Assembly: GCF_005280195.1 (NCBI RefSeq)
Contig: NZ_SZPR01000025.1
Location: forward strand, 62,001-126,000
Length of the DNA: 64,000 nucleotides
From: Streptomyces galbus
GTDB taxonomy: Bacteria > Actinomycetota > Actinomycetes > Streptomycetales > Streptomycetaceae
Reading direction: 5' to 3'
The position numbers were made by a program, and so were the translations under genes. This document shows positions 24,156 to 32,507 of the stretch, in pieces. Under the pieces are notes generated by a model that did not search any database, was not told where the DNA came from, and saw nothing but the letters and a program-made list of their open reading frames with translations. Each line of letters opens with the position of its first letter. Position 1 is the first letter of the stretch.

Positions 24156-24249
24156 TCCCGGCAGGGCGTCGGAGCGGCAGCCCCTTCTCGGCGGCGGCGC
24201 TCGACGGACGGCCGTCGGCGTTCCTGCGCGTGCGCGTGCCGAGGCGTGG

Positions 24250-25431
24250 TCACTCCGACGGCAGCCGCGGCCGGGAGCGCATCTGCGCCCGGTCGGCGGC
24301 GCGGGCGCCCTCGGTCCAGCCGGCCGCGTCGCTCACCCCGCGCAGACGCGTGCTGACCGTGTCCGGGAACAACCGGTCGGCCGCCGCGGTGACCGCGACC
24401 TCGCGGGAGGCGAGCACCGGCAGCAGGTCGTCGGTGACCTGGGACCCGGCCGCCTCCGCGAGCCGGGTGCCCACGCGGTGGGCGTAGGCGGCGAGGAACG
24501 ACTGCCGGAAGGTCTTGGTCCGCTTGCGCCCGCCGGCGCGCTGGGCGGCCTCCGCCCGGGTCATCGCCGACTGGGCCTGCACCAGCAGCGAGGTGTAGAG
24601 CAGTTCGACCACCTCCAGGTCGGCCTCGAAGCCGACGACCGTGGAGAAGCAGAACGGCTCGTTCCACACGGCCCGGCAGTGGTTCGCGGACGCGACCGCG
24701 TCCAGCAGGACCGCCTTGGCCTGCTCGTACGGCGCCTCGACCCCGATCCGGCAGGCGCCGGGCGCGTCGGGCGCGGGCGTCGCGGCGTCCAGCAGGGCCT
24801 CGTCCACGCTGTGCTTGGCCATCAGCTCCTGCGCCTTCGCGCTCAGCGCCTCCGCCTCGTCGGGGTACCCGGTCGCCTCCGCCTTGGCGAGCAGGGCGCG
24901 GATCCGGGAGAGCATCCTCGCGCCCGAGCCGCCCGAAGCTCCCGAGCCGCCCGAAGCCTTCGCGCGGCCCGACGCGTGCGGGTGGTCCTGCAGCGGCTCC
25001 AGCGCGGGCAGCCGCAGCAGCAGGCGGTACAGCTCCAGGACCGCCGTCGCGTGCGTGAAGCGGTCCGGGCGGGGCGGGGGGTCGGCGAGCAGCTCGTCGA
25101 GCTGGGCGAGCTGGTCGCGCCAGCGGCGGCCGCGCACCCGGTCCCGCGGCGCCTGCGCCCGGATCAGCCCCGCGAGCAGCCGCACCGCGGTGTCGTCCAG
25201 CTCGCGCCGGACCACCCGTACGACGTCGGCGGGCTGCCAGCCGCGTCCCCACAGGGCGGCCACGAACTCCTCCCCGCGGCGCGCGAGGTCGGCGTCCGCC
25301 GCGGGGTCGGCGGCCAGCAACGAGGCGCCGGTGTCGAGGGAGGCGTCGGCGCTGTCAGCGCCGGAGTAGAGCGCCGTACGGAAGGCGCGCTCGACGGTGG
25401 ACGGGCCGGTGGGGGTCTCGGTGCTGCTCAC
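24250..25431 (-). CDS. DUF2786 domain protein
   Basis: A 393-residue cytosolic protein. DUF2786 lies at about residues 170-210 (MLSRIRALLAKAEATGYPDEAEALSAKAQELMAKHSVDEALL) and is followed by a conserved actinobacterial C-terminal domain. The N-terminal third is helical (FVAALWGRGWQPADVVRVVRREL). A GGSGASGGSGAR linker precedes DUF2786. Some phage and plasmid proteins carry this domain; its role is unknown. It starts with GTG at 25431, divergent from the Clp-N/HTH gene. The minus strand reading of the operator region also offers TTGACA and CACGGT with 17 bp between them. Confidence 0.85.
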   Translation of the reverse strand: MSSTETPTGPSTVERAFRTALYSGADSADASLDTGASLLAADPAADADLARRGEEFVAALWGRGWQPADVVRVVRRELDDTAVRLLAGLIRAQAPRDRVRGRRWRDQLAQLDELLADPPPRPDRFTHATAVLELYRLLLRLPALEPLQDHPHASGRAKASGGSGASGGSGARMLSRIRALLAKAEATGYPDEAEALSAKAQELMAKHSVDEALLDAATPAPDAPGACRIGVEAPYEQAKAVLLDAVASANHCRAVWNEPFCFSTVVGFEADLEVVELLYTSLLVQAQSAMTRAEAAQRAGGRKRTKTFRQSFLAAYAHRVGTRLAEAAGSQVTDDLLPVLASREVAVTAAADRLFPDTVSTRLRGVSDAAGWTEGARAADRAQMRSRPRLPSE

Positions 25432-25469
25432 CCGTCGATGGTGGCACGCGCGCGGAGAAGCACTCCCCT

Positions 25470-25514
25470 GTCAACCGTGGGTTGACGCCCGACGGCTGTC
25501 AACCTACGGTTGAC
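25470..25514. promoter_or_regulatory. twin perfect 17-bp operators in a divergent promoter
   Basis: GTCAACC-GTG-GGTTGAC (25470-25486) and GTCAACC-TAC-GGTTGAC (25498-25514): identical 7-bp arms, 3-bp centres, 28 bp centre to centre. On the plus strand the first supplies the -35 TTGACG (25482-25487) and the second the -10 TACGGT (25505-25510) with a 17-bp spacer. This places the transcript start at about the ATG at 25517, that is, a leaderless mRNA. A mirror-image promoter (TTGACA, 17 bp, CACGGT) faces the DUF2786 gene. Confidence 0.85.
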
Positions 25515-25516
25515 AC

Positions 25517-26278
25517 ATGTCGACGAACCCGAATCCCGCCGTCACCCCCGTCCGTCTGGACGACCTCATCGACGCCATCAAGAAGGTCCACACCGAACCC
25601 CTGGAGCAGCTCCAGGACGCCGTGATCGCCGCGGACCACCTCGGGGACGTGGCCGATCACCTCATCGGGCACTTCGTGGACCAGGCACGGCGCTCCGGCG
25701 CCTCCTGGACCGACATCGGCCGCAGCATGGGCGTCACCCGGCAGGCCGCCCAGAAGCGGTTCGTGCCGAAGGAGTCCACCGACCTCGACCCCCAGCAGGG
25801 TTTCACCCGCTACACCCCCCGCGCGCGCAACGTCGTCGTCAGCGCCCACAACGAGGCCCAGTCGGCCGGCGCCACCGAGGGCCTGCCCGAGCACCTGGTC
25901 CTCGGTCTGCTCGCCGAGCCGGAGGGGCTGGCCGCCCGGGCGGTCACCGCTCAGGGCGTCAGCCTGGACGCGGTGCGCGAGGCGGCCAGGGCCGCGCTGC
26001 CGCCCGCCGCCGAGGACGCCCCGGAACTCGTCCCGTACGGCCAGGACGCCAAGAAGGTGCTGGAGCTGACGTTCCGCGAGGCCCTGCGCCTCGGCCACAA
26101 CTACGTCGGCACCGAACACCTGCTGCTCGCCCTGCTGGAGCACGAGAACGGCTCGGGCGTCCTGAGCGGACTCGGCATCGACAAGGCGGCGACCGAGCGG
26201 TACGTCGCCGAGGCCCTGGCGCGGCTGGTGGCGCAGCAGGCCGAGGCGAACCCGCCCGAGGCGCCGAAGGGCCCGTGA
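25517..26278 (+). CDS. HTH plus Clp N-domain protein (likely autoregulator)
   Basis: A 253-residue protein. Residues about 45-85 form a helix-turn-helix (HFVDQARRSGASWTDIGRSMGVTRQAAQKRFVPKE). The rest is a double Clp_N repeat (FTRYTPRARNVVVSAHNEAQSAGATEGLPEHLVLGLL, and TFREALRLGHNYVGTEHLLLALLEHENGSGVLSGLG), the adaptor/substrate-binding module of ClpA/ClpC without the ATPase. Such proteins occur widely in actinobacteria; their role is thought to be regulatory. ATG follows the second operator by only two bases, so the mRNA is probably leaderless and the protein probably binds its own promoter. Inference. Confidence 0.88.
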   Translation: MSTNPNPAVTPVRLDDLIDAIKKVHTEPLEQLQDAVIAADHLGDVADHLIGHFVDQARRSGASWTDIGRSMGVTRQAAQKRFVPKESTDLDPQQGFTRYTPRARNVVVSAHNEAQSAGATEGLPEHLVLGLLAEPEGLAARAVTAQGVSLDAVREAARAALPPAAEDAPELVPYGQDAKKVLELTFREALRLGHNYVGTEHLLLALLEHENGSGVLSGLGIDKAATERYVAEALARLVAQQAEANPPEAPKGP

Positions 26279-26392
26279 CCCGGAGGTCTCAGGCACCGGA
26301 GGCCAGTGACCGGGCCTGTGCACGCCCCAGGCTCGGAAGGCTCGTCACCGCAGGTCAGGGCAGTTGTCAGACCCCCCTGCCACACTGACCGC

Positions 26393-28078
26393 ATGACCGA
26401 CCGCTGGGCGCTCGCCCCGGCCGAGGACGGCGGCGTGGAGCTCGCCCCCCTCGGCGGGGACGGGCTGCCCGCCGGGCCGGTCGTCCGGGAGGCGGATCTC
26501 GTCGAGGCCGTGCGCAGCCGGCCCGACGTGACCCGGTGGGTCTGGCGTTCCACGGCCGAGGTGTACCCGCGTCTGCTCGCCACGGGGGTGCGAGTCGAGC
26601 GGTGCTACGACGTCGAGGACGCCGAGACCCTCCTCCTGGGCCACGAGGGGCGGTACGGCGAGCCCCGCTCGGCGGCCGCCGCCCTGGCCCGGCTGCGCGG
26701 CGGACCCGTCCCGCCCGACCCGCCGCCGCGCTCGGCCGAGCCGGGCTCCCAGTCGCCGCTGTTCGAACCGCAGGGCACCCCGGTGCGCCTCGCGGACCTC
26801 CTCGCGGTCTACGCGGAGCAGCAGCGGCGCCACGACCGGGCCGAGCACCCCGACCGGATGCGGCTGCTGACCGCCGCCGAGTCGGCGGGGATGCTGGTCG
26901 CCACCGAGATGAACCGCGCCGGGCTGCCGTGGCGCGCGGACGTCCACCGCGCGGTGCTGCACGACCTGCTGGGCGAGCGGTACGCCGGGAGGGGCGAGCC
27001 GCGGCGCCTGGCCGAGCTGGCCGACGAGGTGTCCGCCGCCTTCGGCCGCCGGGTGCGGCCCGACCTGCCGGCCGACGTGGTCAAGGCGTTCGCGCAGGCG
27101 GGCGTCAAGGTGAGGTCCACCCGCCGCTGGGAGCTGGAGTCGCTGGACCACCCCGCGGTGAAGCCCCTGGTGGAGTACAAGAAGCTGTACCGCATCTGGG
27201 TCGCGCACGGCTGGTCCTGGCTCCAGGACTGGGTGCGCGACGGACGCTTCCGGCCGGAGTTCCACGCGGGCGGCACCGTCACCGGCCGCTGGGTGACCAA
27301 CGGCGGGGGCGCCCTGCAGATCCCGAAAGTCATCCGGCGGGCCGTCGTCGCCGACCCCGGCTGGCGGCTGGTGGTCGCCGACGCCGACCAGATGGAGCCG
27401 CGCGTGCTCGCTGCGATCTCGCGCGATCCCGGGCTCATGGAGGTGGCCGGCCGGGAGAGCGACCTGTACCAGGCGGTGTCCGACCGCGCCTTCTCCGGCG
27501 ACCGCGCCCAGGCCAAGCTCGCCGTGCTCGGCGCCGTCTACGGCCAGACCTCCGGCGACGGCCTGAAGAACCTCGCCGCGCTGCGCCGCCGCTTCCCGCG
27601 CGCGGTGGCGTACGTCGACGACGCCGCCCGGGCCGGCGAGGAGGGGCGGCTGGTGCGCACCTGGCTGGGCCGCACCTGCCCACCCGCGGCCCGGACCGGG
27701 GAGGACGCGGAGGACGAGGCCGGCATCCCGGTGGGTGACGACGGCACCGACGACCGCCCGTGGGTGCCGGGGTACGCCTCCACCGACGCCCGTGCCCGCG
27801 GCCGTTTCGCCCGCAACTTCGTCGTCCAGGGCAGCGCCGCCGACTGGGCCCTGCTGCTGCTCGCCGCGCTGCGCCGCGCCTGCGCGGGCATGGCGGCCGA
27901 GCTGGTCTTCTTCCAGCACGACGAGGTGATCGTGCACTGCCCCGAGGACGAGGCGGAAGCCGTCGTCGCGGCGATCCGCGAGGCGTCGCACGTGGCCGGC
28001 CGCCTGACGTTCGGGGAGACGCCGGTCCGGTTCCCGTTCACGACGGCCGTGGTGGAGTGCTACGCGGACGCCAAGTAG
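26393..28078 (+). CDS. bifunctional 3'-5' exonuclease/DNA polymerase (family A, short)
   Basis: A 561-residue family A polymerase, shorter than PolA because it lacks the 5'-nuclease domain. The N-terminal third is a degraded DEDD exonuclease-like region. Polymerase motif A reads VVADADQMEPRVLAAISRDP (Asp about 329), motif B AKLAVLGAVYGQTSGDGLKNL and motif C FFQHDEVIVHCP (about 508). Motif A is unusual: DYSQIELR of PolA is DADQMEPR here, keeping Asp, Glu and Arg. It starts with ATG (MTDRWALAP). Streptomyces carries this in addition to PolA; the cellular role is not known to me, probably repair. Confidence 0.9.
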   Translation: MTDRWALAPAEDGGVELAPLGGDGLPAGPVVREADLVEAVRSRPDVTRWVWRSTAEVYPRLLATGVRVERCYDVEDAETLLLGHEGRYGEPRSAAAALARLRGGPVPPDPPPRSAEPGSQSPLFEPQGTPVRLADLLAVYAEQQRRHDRAEHPDRMRLLTAAESAGMLVATEMNRAGLPWRADVHRAVLHDLLGERYAGRGEPRRLAELADEVSAAFGRRVRPDLPADVVKAFAQAGVKVRSTRRWELESLDHPAVKPLVEYKKLYRIWVAHGWSWLQDWVRDGRFRPEFHAGGTVTGRWVTNGGGALQIPKVIRRAVVADPGWRLVVADADQMEPRVLAAISRDPGLMEVAGRESDLYQAVSDRAFSGDRAQAKLAVLGAVYGQTSGDGLKNLAALRRRFPRAVAYVDDAARAGEEGRLVRTWLGRTCPPAARTGEDAEDEAGIPVGDDGTDDRPWVPGYASTDARARGRFARNFVVQGSAADWALLLLAALRRACAGMAAELVFFQHDEVIVHCPEDEAEAVVAAIREASHVAGRLTFGETPVRFPFTTAVVECYADAK

Positions 28079-28141
28079 GGCGCCCGTCCCCCGGCAGCGA
28101 CAGCCCGACCGGCTGACGCGCCCCCACTGAACGCGTCCATT

Positions 28142-28188
28142 GCGTACACCGTACTCATCTGCGTACAGTCATCGCGTACGCCGTACGC
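28142..28188 (+). promoter_or_regulatory. TetR-type operators upstream of the ABC exporter
   Basis: GCGTAC-GCC-GTACGC (28174-28188) is a perfect 6-3-6 dyad. GCGTAC-ACC-GTACTC (28142-28156) has one mismatch. A further half-site GCGTAC lies at 28161-28166. A third dyad of the same type, GCGTAC-AGC-GTTCTC (30861-30875), precedes the tetR gene itself, pointing to one repressor for both promoters. Confidence 0.8.
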
Positions 28189-28223
28189 AGAAATTGTCCG
28201 TTGAACGAAAGAGGGAGGGGAAC

Positions 28224-29254
<1,031 letters not shown>

Positions 29255-29258
<4 letters not shown>

Positions 29259-30040
29259 TCGTCCTGGCGGACGGACTCACCCTCGTGCAGCGCAAGCTGC
29301 TCCACCTCCGGCACCAGCCCGGCACCCTGGTCGCGATGCTGGTGATGCCGGCGGTGATGGTGGTGCTCTTCGGCTTCGTCTTCGGCAGCGCCATCAAGGT
29401 GCCGGGCGGCGGCAACTACCGCGAGTACCTGATGCCGGGCCTCTTCGTCATGACCGGCATGTTCGCGCTGTCCTCCGCGATGGTGGACGTCGCCGCCGAC
29501 CAGGGGCGCGGGGTCACCGACCGGCTGCGCTCGATGCCCACCGCGCGCGCCGCGGTGCCCGTCGGGCAGACCGGCGCCGACACCGTCACCGGCCTCATCG
29601 GCCTGCTGATCCTGCTGGCCTCGGGGCTGGCGTTCGGCTGGCGGGCCCACCACGGCCTCGGCCACGCCCTCGGCGCCGTCGGCGTCCTGCTGCTGTTCCG
29701 CTGCACGATGTCGTGGGTCGGCACCTACCTCGGCCTGATCATGCCCTCCGAGCAGACGGCCGACGCCCTGGCGCCGCTCACCCTGCCGCTGAGCATGCTG
29801 TCCAACGCGTTCGTGCCGACGGACGGCATGCCGGGCTGGCTGCGCGTGGTCTGCGAGGGGAACCCCATCAGCGCGGCGGTCGCCGCCTGCCGGTCGCTGT
29901 TCGGCAACCCGGGCGCGACGGCCGCGGGGGGCTCGTGGCCGCTGGCCCACCCGCTGGCGGCGACCCTGCTGTGGTCGGCGCTCCTCCTGGCGGTCTTCGT
30001 GCCCCTGTCGGTCCGGCGCTTCACCCGGGCCGGACTCTGA
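29255..30040 (+). CDS. ABC-2 type exporter permease (DrrB-like), second system
   Basis: A 261-residue permease with six membrane helices: MIVLADGLTLVQRKLLHLRHQPGTLVAMLVMPAVMVVLFGFVFG, YREYLMPGLFVMTGMFALSSAMVDVAADQGRGVTDRLRSMPT, and a C-terminal SVRRFTRAGL like the first system's SVRRFT (AVRRFTRLGR). It forms a translationally coupled pair with the ATPase. Substrate unknown. The tetR gene is convergent 31 bases on. Confidence 0.93.
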
Positions 30041-30050
30041 CGCGGGAACG

Positions 30051-30065
30051 CCGCCGCAGCGGCGG
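30051..30065. terminator. short hairpin between permease and tetR
   Basis: CCGCC-GCAGC-GGCGG between the two convergent stop codons. Five base pairs only, so it is a weak call. Confidence 0.3.
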
Positions 30066-30071
30066 TGGCCC

Positions 30072-30845
30072 TCAGCGCCGCGGCCCGGCGAGCGCGGGGA
30101 AGCGGGCCTCAATGCCGTCCAGCAGTACGGCCAGCCCCGTCTCGAACCGATCGTCACGGCTGGGGTGCCGGGCCTCGCGCACCATCCGGTCGAGGTAGGG
30201 GAACGCGCCGGTGGCCAGCAGTTCCCTGATGTACGGACCCATCCGCTGCTGCCAGGTCGTGCGGTCCATGCCGGAGCGCAGGGCGGCCTCCCGCTCGGCC
30301 GTCTCGGCCTGGGTGGCGCCGGTGACCCAGTGCCGGATCAGGTTCACCACCTGCATCATCTGGTCGATGTCCAGCCCCCGGCCGTCGACCAGCGCGAGGT
30401 CGCGCTCGTTGCCGCGCAGCATGTTGGGTCCCATGACCGGCCGGCTGGCGACGGCGTGCGCCAGCCAGGGGTGCCGGCGCAGGGTCTCCCGGTAGCGGCG
30501 GGCGAACGTGGCCAGGTCGGCGCGTACGTCACCGGTCGGCTCCTGCGGCTCGAACCCGAGGGCCTGGTCGACCACGACGGCGTACAGGTCCTCCTTGGTC
30601 GGCAGGTACCGGTACAGCGTCATCGCGCCGGTGCCCAGCTCCTTGGCGATGCGCCGCATCGTCACCGCTTCGATGCCCTCGCCGTCGGCCAGCGCGATCG
30701 CCACCTCGGCGATGCGCTCACGGCTGTACGCCGGCATCGGCCCGCGCGCTCCCCGCTCGGGCCGCAGCCAGATGATCGGCTGCGGGTCGTTCAGGTCGGT
30801 ACGGTCGCTCGGCGGGACCGCGTCGTGGGGTTCGGGTTCGGCCAT
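30072..30845 (-). CDS. TetR-family transcriptional regulator
   Basis: A 257-residue regulator with a 35-residue proline-rich N-terminal extension, then the TetR HTH (SRERIAEVAIALADGEGIEAVTMRRIAKELGTGAMTLYRYLPTKEDLYAVVVDQ). The ligand-binding domain follows (TFARRYRETLRRHPWLAHAVASRP...). Its own promoter has a GCGTAC-N3-GTTCTC dyad at 30861-30875 similar to those before the exporter operon, so it most likely represses both and is released by an exporter substrate. It starts with ATG at 30845. Confidence 0.94.
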   Translation of the reverse strand: MAEPEPHDAVPPSDRTDLNDPQPIIWLRPERGARGPMPAYSRERIAEVAIALADGEGIEAVTMRRIAKELGTGAMTLYRYLPTKEDLYAVVVDQALGFEPQEPTGDVRADLATFARRYRETLRRHPWLAHAVASRPVMGPNMLRGNERDLALVDGRGLDIDQMMQVVNLIRHWVTGATQAETAEREAALRSGMDRTTWQQRMGPYIRELLATGAFPYLDRMVREARHPSRDDRFETGLAVLLDGIEARFPALAGPRR

Positions 30846-30860
30846 GCGCCCATGCTAAAT

Positions 30861-30875
30861 GCGTACAGCGTTCTC
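30861..30875 (-). promoter_or_regulatory. TetR-type operator in the tetR promoter
   Basis: GCGTAC-AGC-GTTCTC, a 6-3-6 dyad with two mismatches, 15 bases upstream of the tetR start codon. It matches the two dyads before the exporter genes. Confidence 0.7.
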
Positions 30876-30920
30876 ACCACGAGCGCGGGATCGCACCCGA
30901 CCGCCCGTCCGGCCGGCGAC

Positions 30921-31790
30921 TCACCTGCCGCCCCGCTCCCCCGGCCGGCCGCCCGCGGCACCCCGACCGGCCTGCCCCGCGACCGGTCCCGCGTCTGTGG
31001 CCTGCACGTCCTGGGCGGGGGGCCGCTGCCGGTGCCGCGGTACGACGGCCCGCCGCGGCGGGCGGGTCAGGGTGATCTGCCGCACGAGCTGCTGGAAGCA
31101 GGCGAGCGACGCGACGCTCGGCAGGGCCGCCGCGACGTGGCCGGTCAGCGACCTGGGCGACTGCAGCACGCAGATCAGGAGCGCGGTCGCGGAGAAGAGG
31201 AGCACCACGCACCAGGAGTGGACGGCACGCCGCTGGTGCACCGCGGCCCGCAGCACCGAGAGGGCCGCCACCAGCCACGGCCCGTACACCAGCAGCGGCC
31301 ACCACGTCGCCATGCCGCCTCCCGTGCGCGAGACGGCCAGCAGGTGCAGGGGGCTGTAGGCGACCATGCCGCCGAACAGGCTCACCGCGGACGCCATGAC
31401 GGCCACCATTCCCGTGATGGACAGGCTGATCACACGGAGGCTGCTGACCCGCCGGCGTTCACGGACCTTCCGGTGCGCCGCGCGCGGGTGCCGCAGGGGC
31501 GGCAGTTCCGCGGTGAGGTCCTGCAGGTTGCGCATCGGCGTACCGGGCGCCGGATCGACGAGGGGGGTCTCCTCGCGCGCCGCGGGAATCCTCGGCCGCG
31601 GCTCGTCGTCCCGCTCCATGGCGTCCTGCAGCATGAAGGCGAGTTCTTCCGCCGGATCCCAGATCAGGTCCGCGGTTTCCGCACGGTCGACGAAGACGTC
31701 CGGGGCCGCGCGGTGCCGGCCCGTACCGACGTCATGGAAATGCTGTCCGTGATCCTGAATTCCCCACTGGCCCGTTCGTTCGTCGTACAT
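30921..31790 (-). CDS. DUF2637-type membrane protein
   Basis: A 289-residue protein. Residues 1-105 are acidic and hydrophilic, followed by a basic stretch (HRKVRERRRVSSLRV). Four membrane helices lie at about 115-220 (VISLSITGMVAVMASAVSLFGGMVAYSPLHLLAV, WPLLVYGPWLVAALSVLRAAVH, SWCVVLLFSATALLICVL, VAAALPSVASLACFQQLV). The tail is proline- and arginine-rich and disordered. The helix pattern is that of DUF2637, common on Streptomyces plasmids and integrative elements as Spd-like proteins, and in chromosomal copies. It starts with ATG at 31790, 12 bases after the stop of the upstream gene. Function unknown. Confidence 0.7.
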   Translation of the reverse strand: MYDERTGQWGIQDHGQHFHDVGTGRHRAAPDVFVDRAETADLIWDPAEELAFMLQDAMERDDEPRPRIPAAREETPLVDPAPGTPMRNLQDLTAELPPLRHPRAAHRKVRERRRVSSLRVISLSITGMVAVMASAVSLFGGMVAYSPLHLLAVSRTGGGMATWWPLLVYGPWLVAALSVLRAAVHQRRAVHSWCVVLLFSATALLICVLQSPRSLTGHVAAALPSVASLACFQQLVRQITLTRPPRRAVVPRHRQRPPAQDVQATDAGPVAGQAGRGAAGGRPGERGGR

Positions 31791-31802
31791 GATACGGACC
31801 GA

Positions 31803-32093
31803 CTATTCCGCGCCGGGAAAGGACGACAGGGTCTGCGCGTCCATCCAGCGGCGGGCCAGATCGGCCTCCATGCAGATCATCGATTCCACGAAGTCCCGCA
31901 GCAGCGGTTCGGTCACCCGGAGGGTCACCGCCCTTCCGTCCCTGATCAGCGTCCCGTTGGTCACGGCCGCCGAACCTCTAGGAGCGGGGACGTAGGTGTA
32001 CGCCCCCAGTACGGCCGCCCGCTCGATCAGTTGACCCGCTCGCCCCTCGGTCGCCCTGAGGTCGAAGCACCCATCCCCGGTTGCCCTCGTCAT
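31803..32093 (-). CDS. small hypothetical protein
   Basis: A 96-residue protein, MTRATGDGCFDLRATEGRAGQLIERAAVLGAYTYVPAP, ending MDAQTLSSFPGAE. No domain recognised. It is less GC-rich than its neighbours. ATG is preceded by GGTGGGAT. It lies just upstream of the DUF2637 gene in the same direction and 253 bases from tRNA-Thr; the pair probably forms an operon. Confidence 0.65.
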   Translation of the reverse strand: MTRATGDGCFDLRATEGRAGQLIERAAVLGAYTYVPAPRGSAAVTNGTLIRDGRAVTLRVTEPLLRDFVESMICMEADLARRWMDAQTLSSFPGAE

Positions 32094-32303
32094 ATCCCAC
32101 CTAACGGCGGCCGGGGGGCACGGATACTGTGGCGAACGGGTGAGGCAATTGACAGACGAGCACTATTCCGACCACCCCTAATTCAGATACTTCAGGTCAA
32201 TGACCGGGCGTATCCCCTACAGGAGCAGGACCTGTTCACTGCCGCCGGGTCGCTTTTCCGACCTGCAGCGGAAATACCCGGGCGCACGGCACTCCGGACA
32301 CAG

Positions 32304-32336
32304 AAAAACCCCAGGCCGGATGATTCCGGCCTGGGG
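32304..32336 (-). terminator. Rho-independent terminator of tRNA-Thr
   Basis: CCCCAGGCCGGA (32309-32320) pairs perfectly with TCCGGCCTGGGG (32325-32336) around TGAT. On the minus strand it is followed by TTTTTCTG. A textbook intrinsic terminator, ten bases beyond the tRNA 3' end. Confidence 0.95.
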
Positions 32337-32345
32337 TCCCAGTGG

Positions 32346-32419
32346 AGCCGCCTTCGGGATTCGAACCCGAGACCTACGCATTACGAGTGCGTTGCTCTGG
32401 CCATCTGAGCTAAGGCGGC
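32346..32419 (-). tRNA. tRNA-Thr(CGT)
   Basis: Read on the minus strand: acceptor stem GCCGCCT...AGGCGGC, D arm TAGCTCAGATGGCCAGAGCA, anticodon stem-loop CGCACTCGTAATGCG with anticodon CGT (threonine), variable AGGTC, and T arm TCGGGTTCGAATCCCGA. 74 nt with a discriminator T and no encoded CCA. tRNA genes are common attachment sites; no repeated 3' end is visible nearby. Confidence 0.98.
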
Positions 32420-32507
32420 GCGCCGCCTCGCACCATGGTGCGATCGGCAACGTCGGTAAGTCTACACAGTTTCGCAGGGTGCTCCGACCACACCCCTGGC
32501 CTCCGTC

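Noticed and set aside
32340..32430. tRNA as part of a CRISPR or repeat array
   Set aside because: Single copy with a complete cloverleaf; clearly tRNA-Thr.
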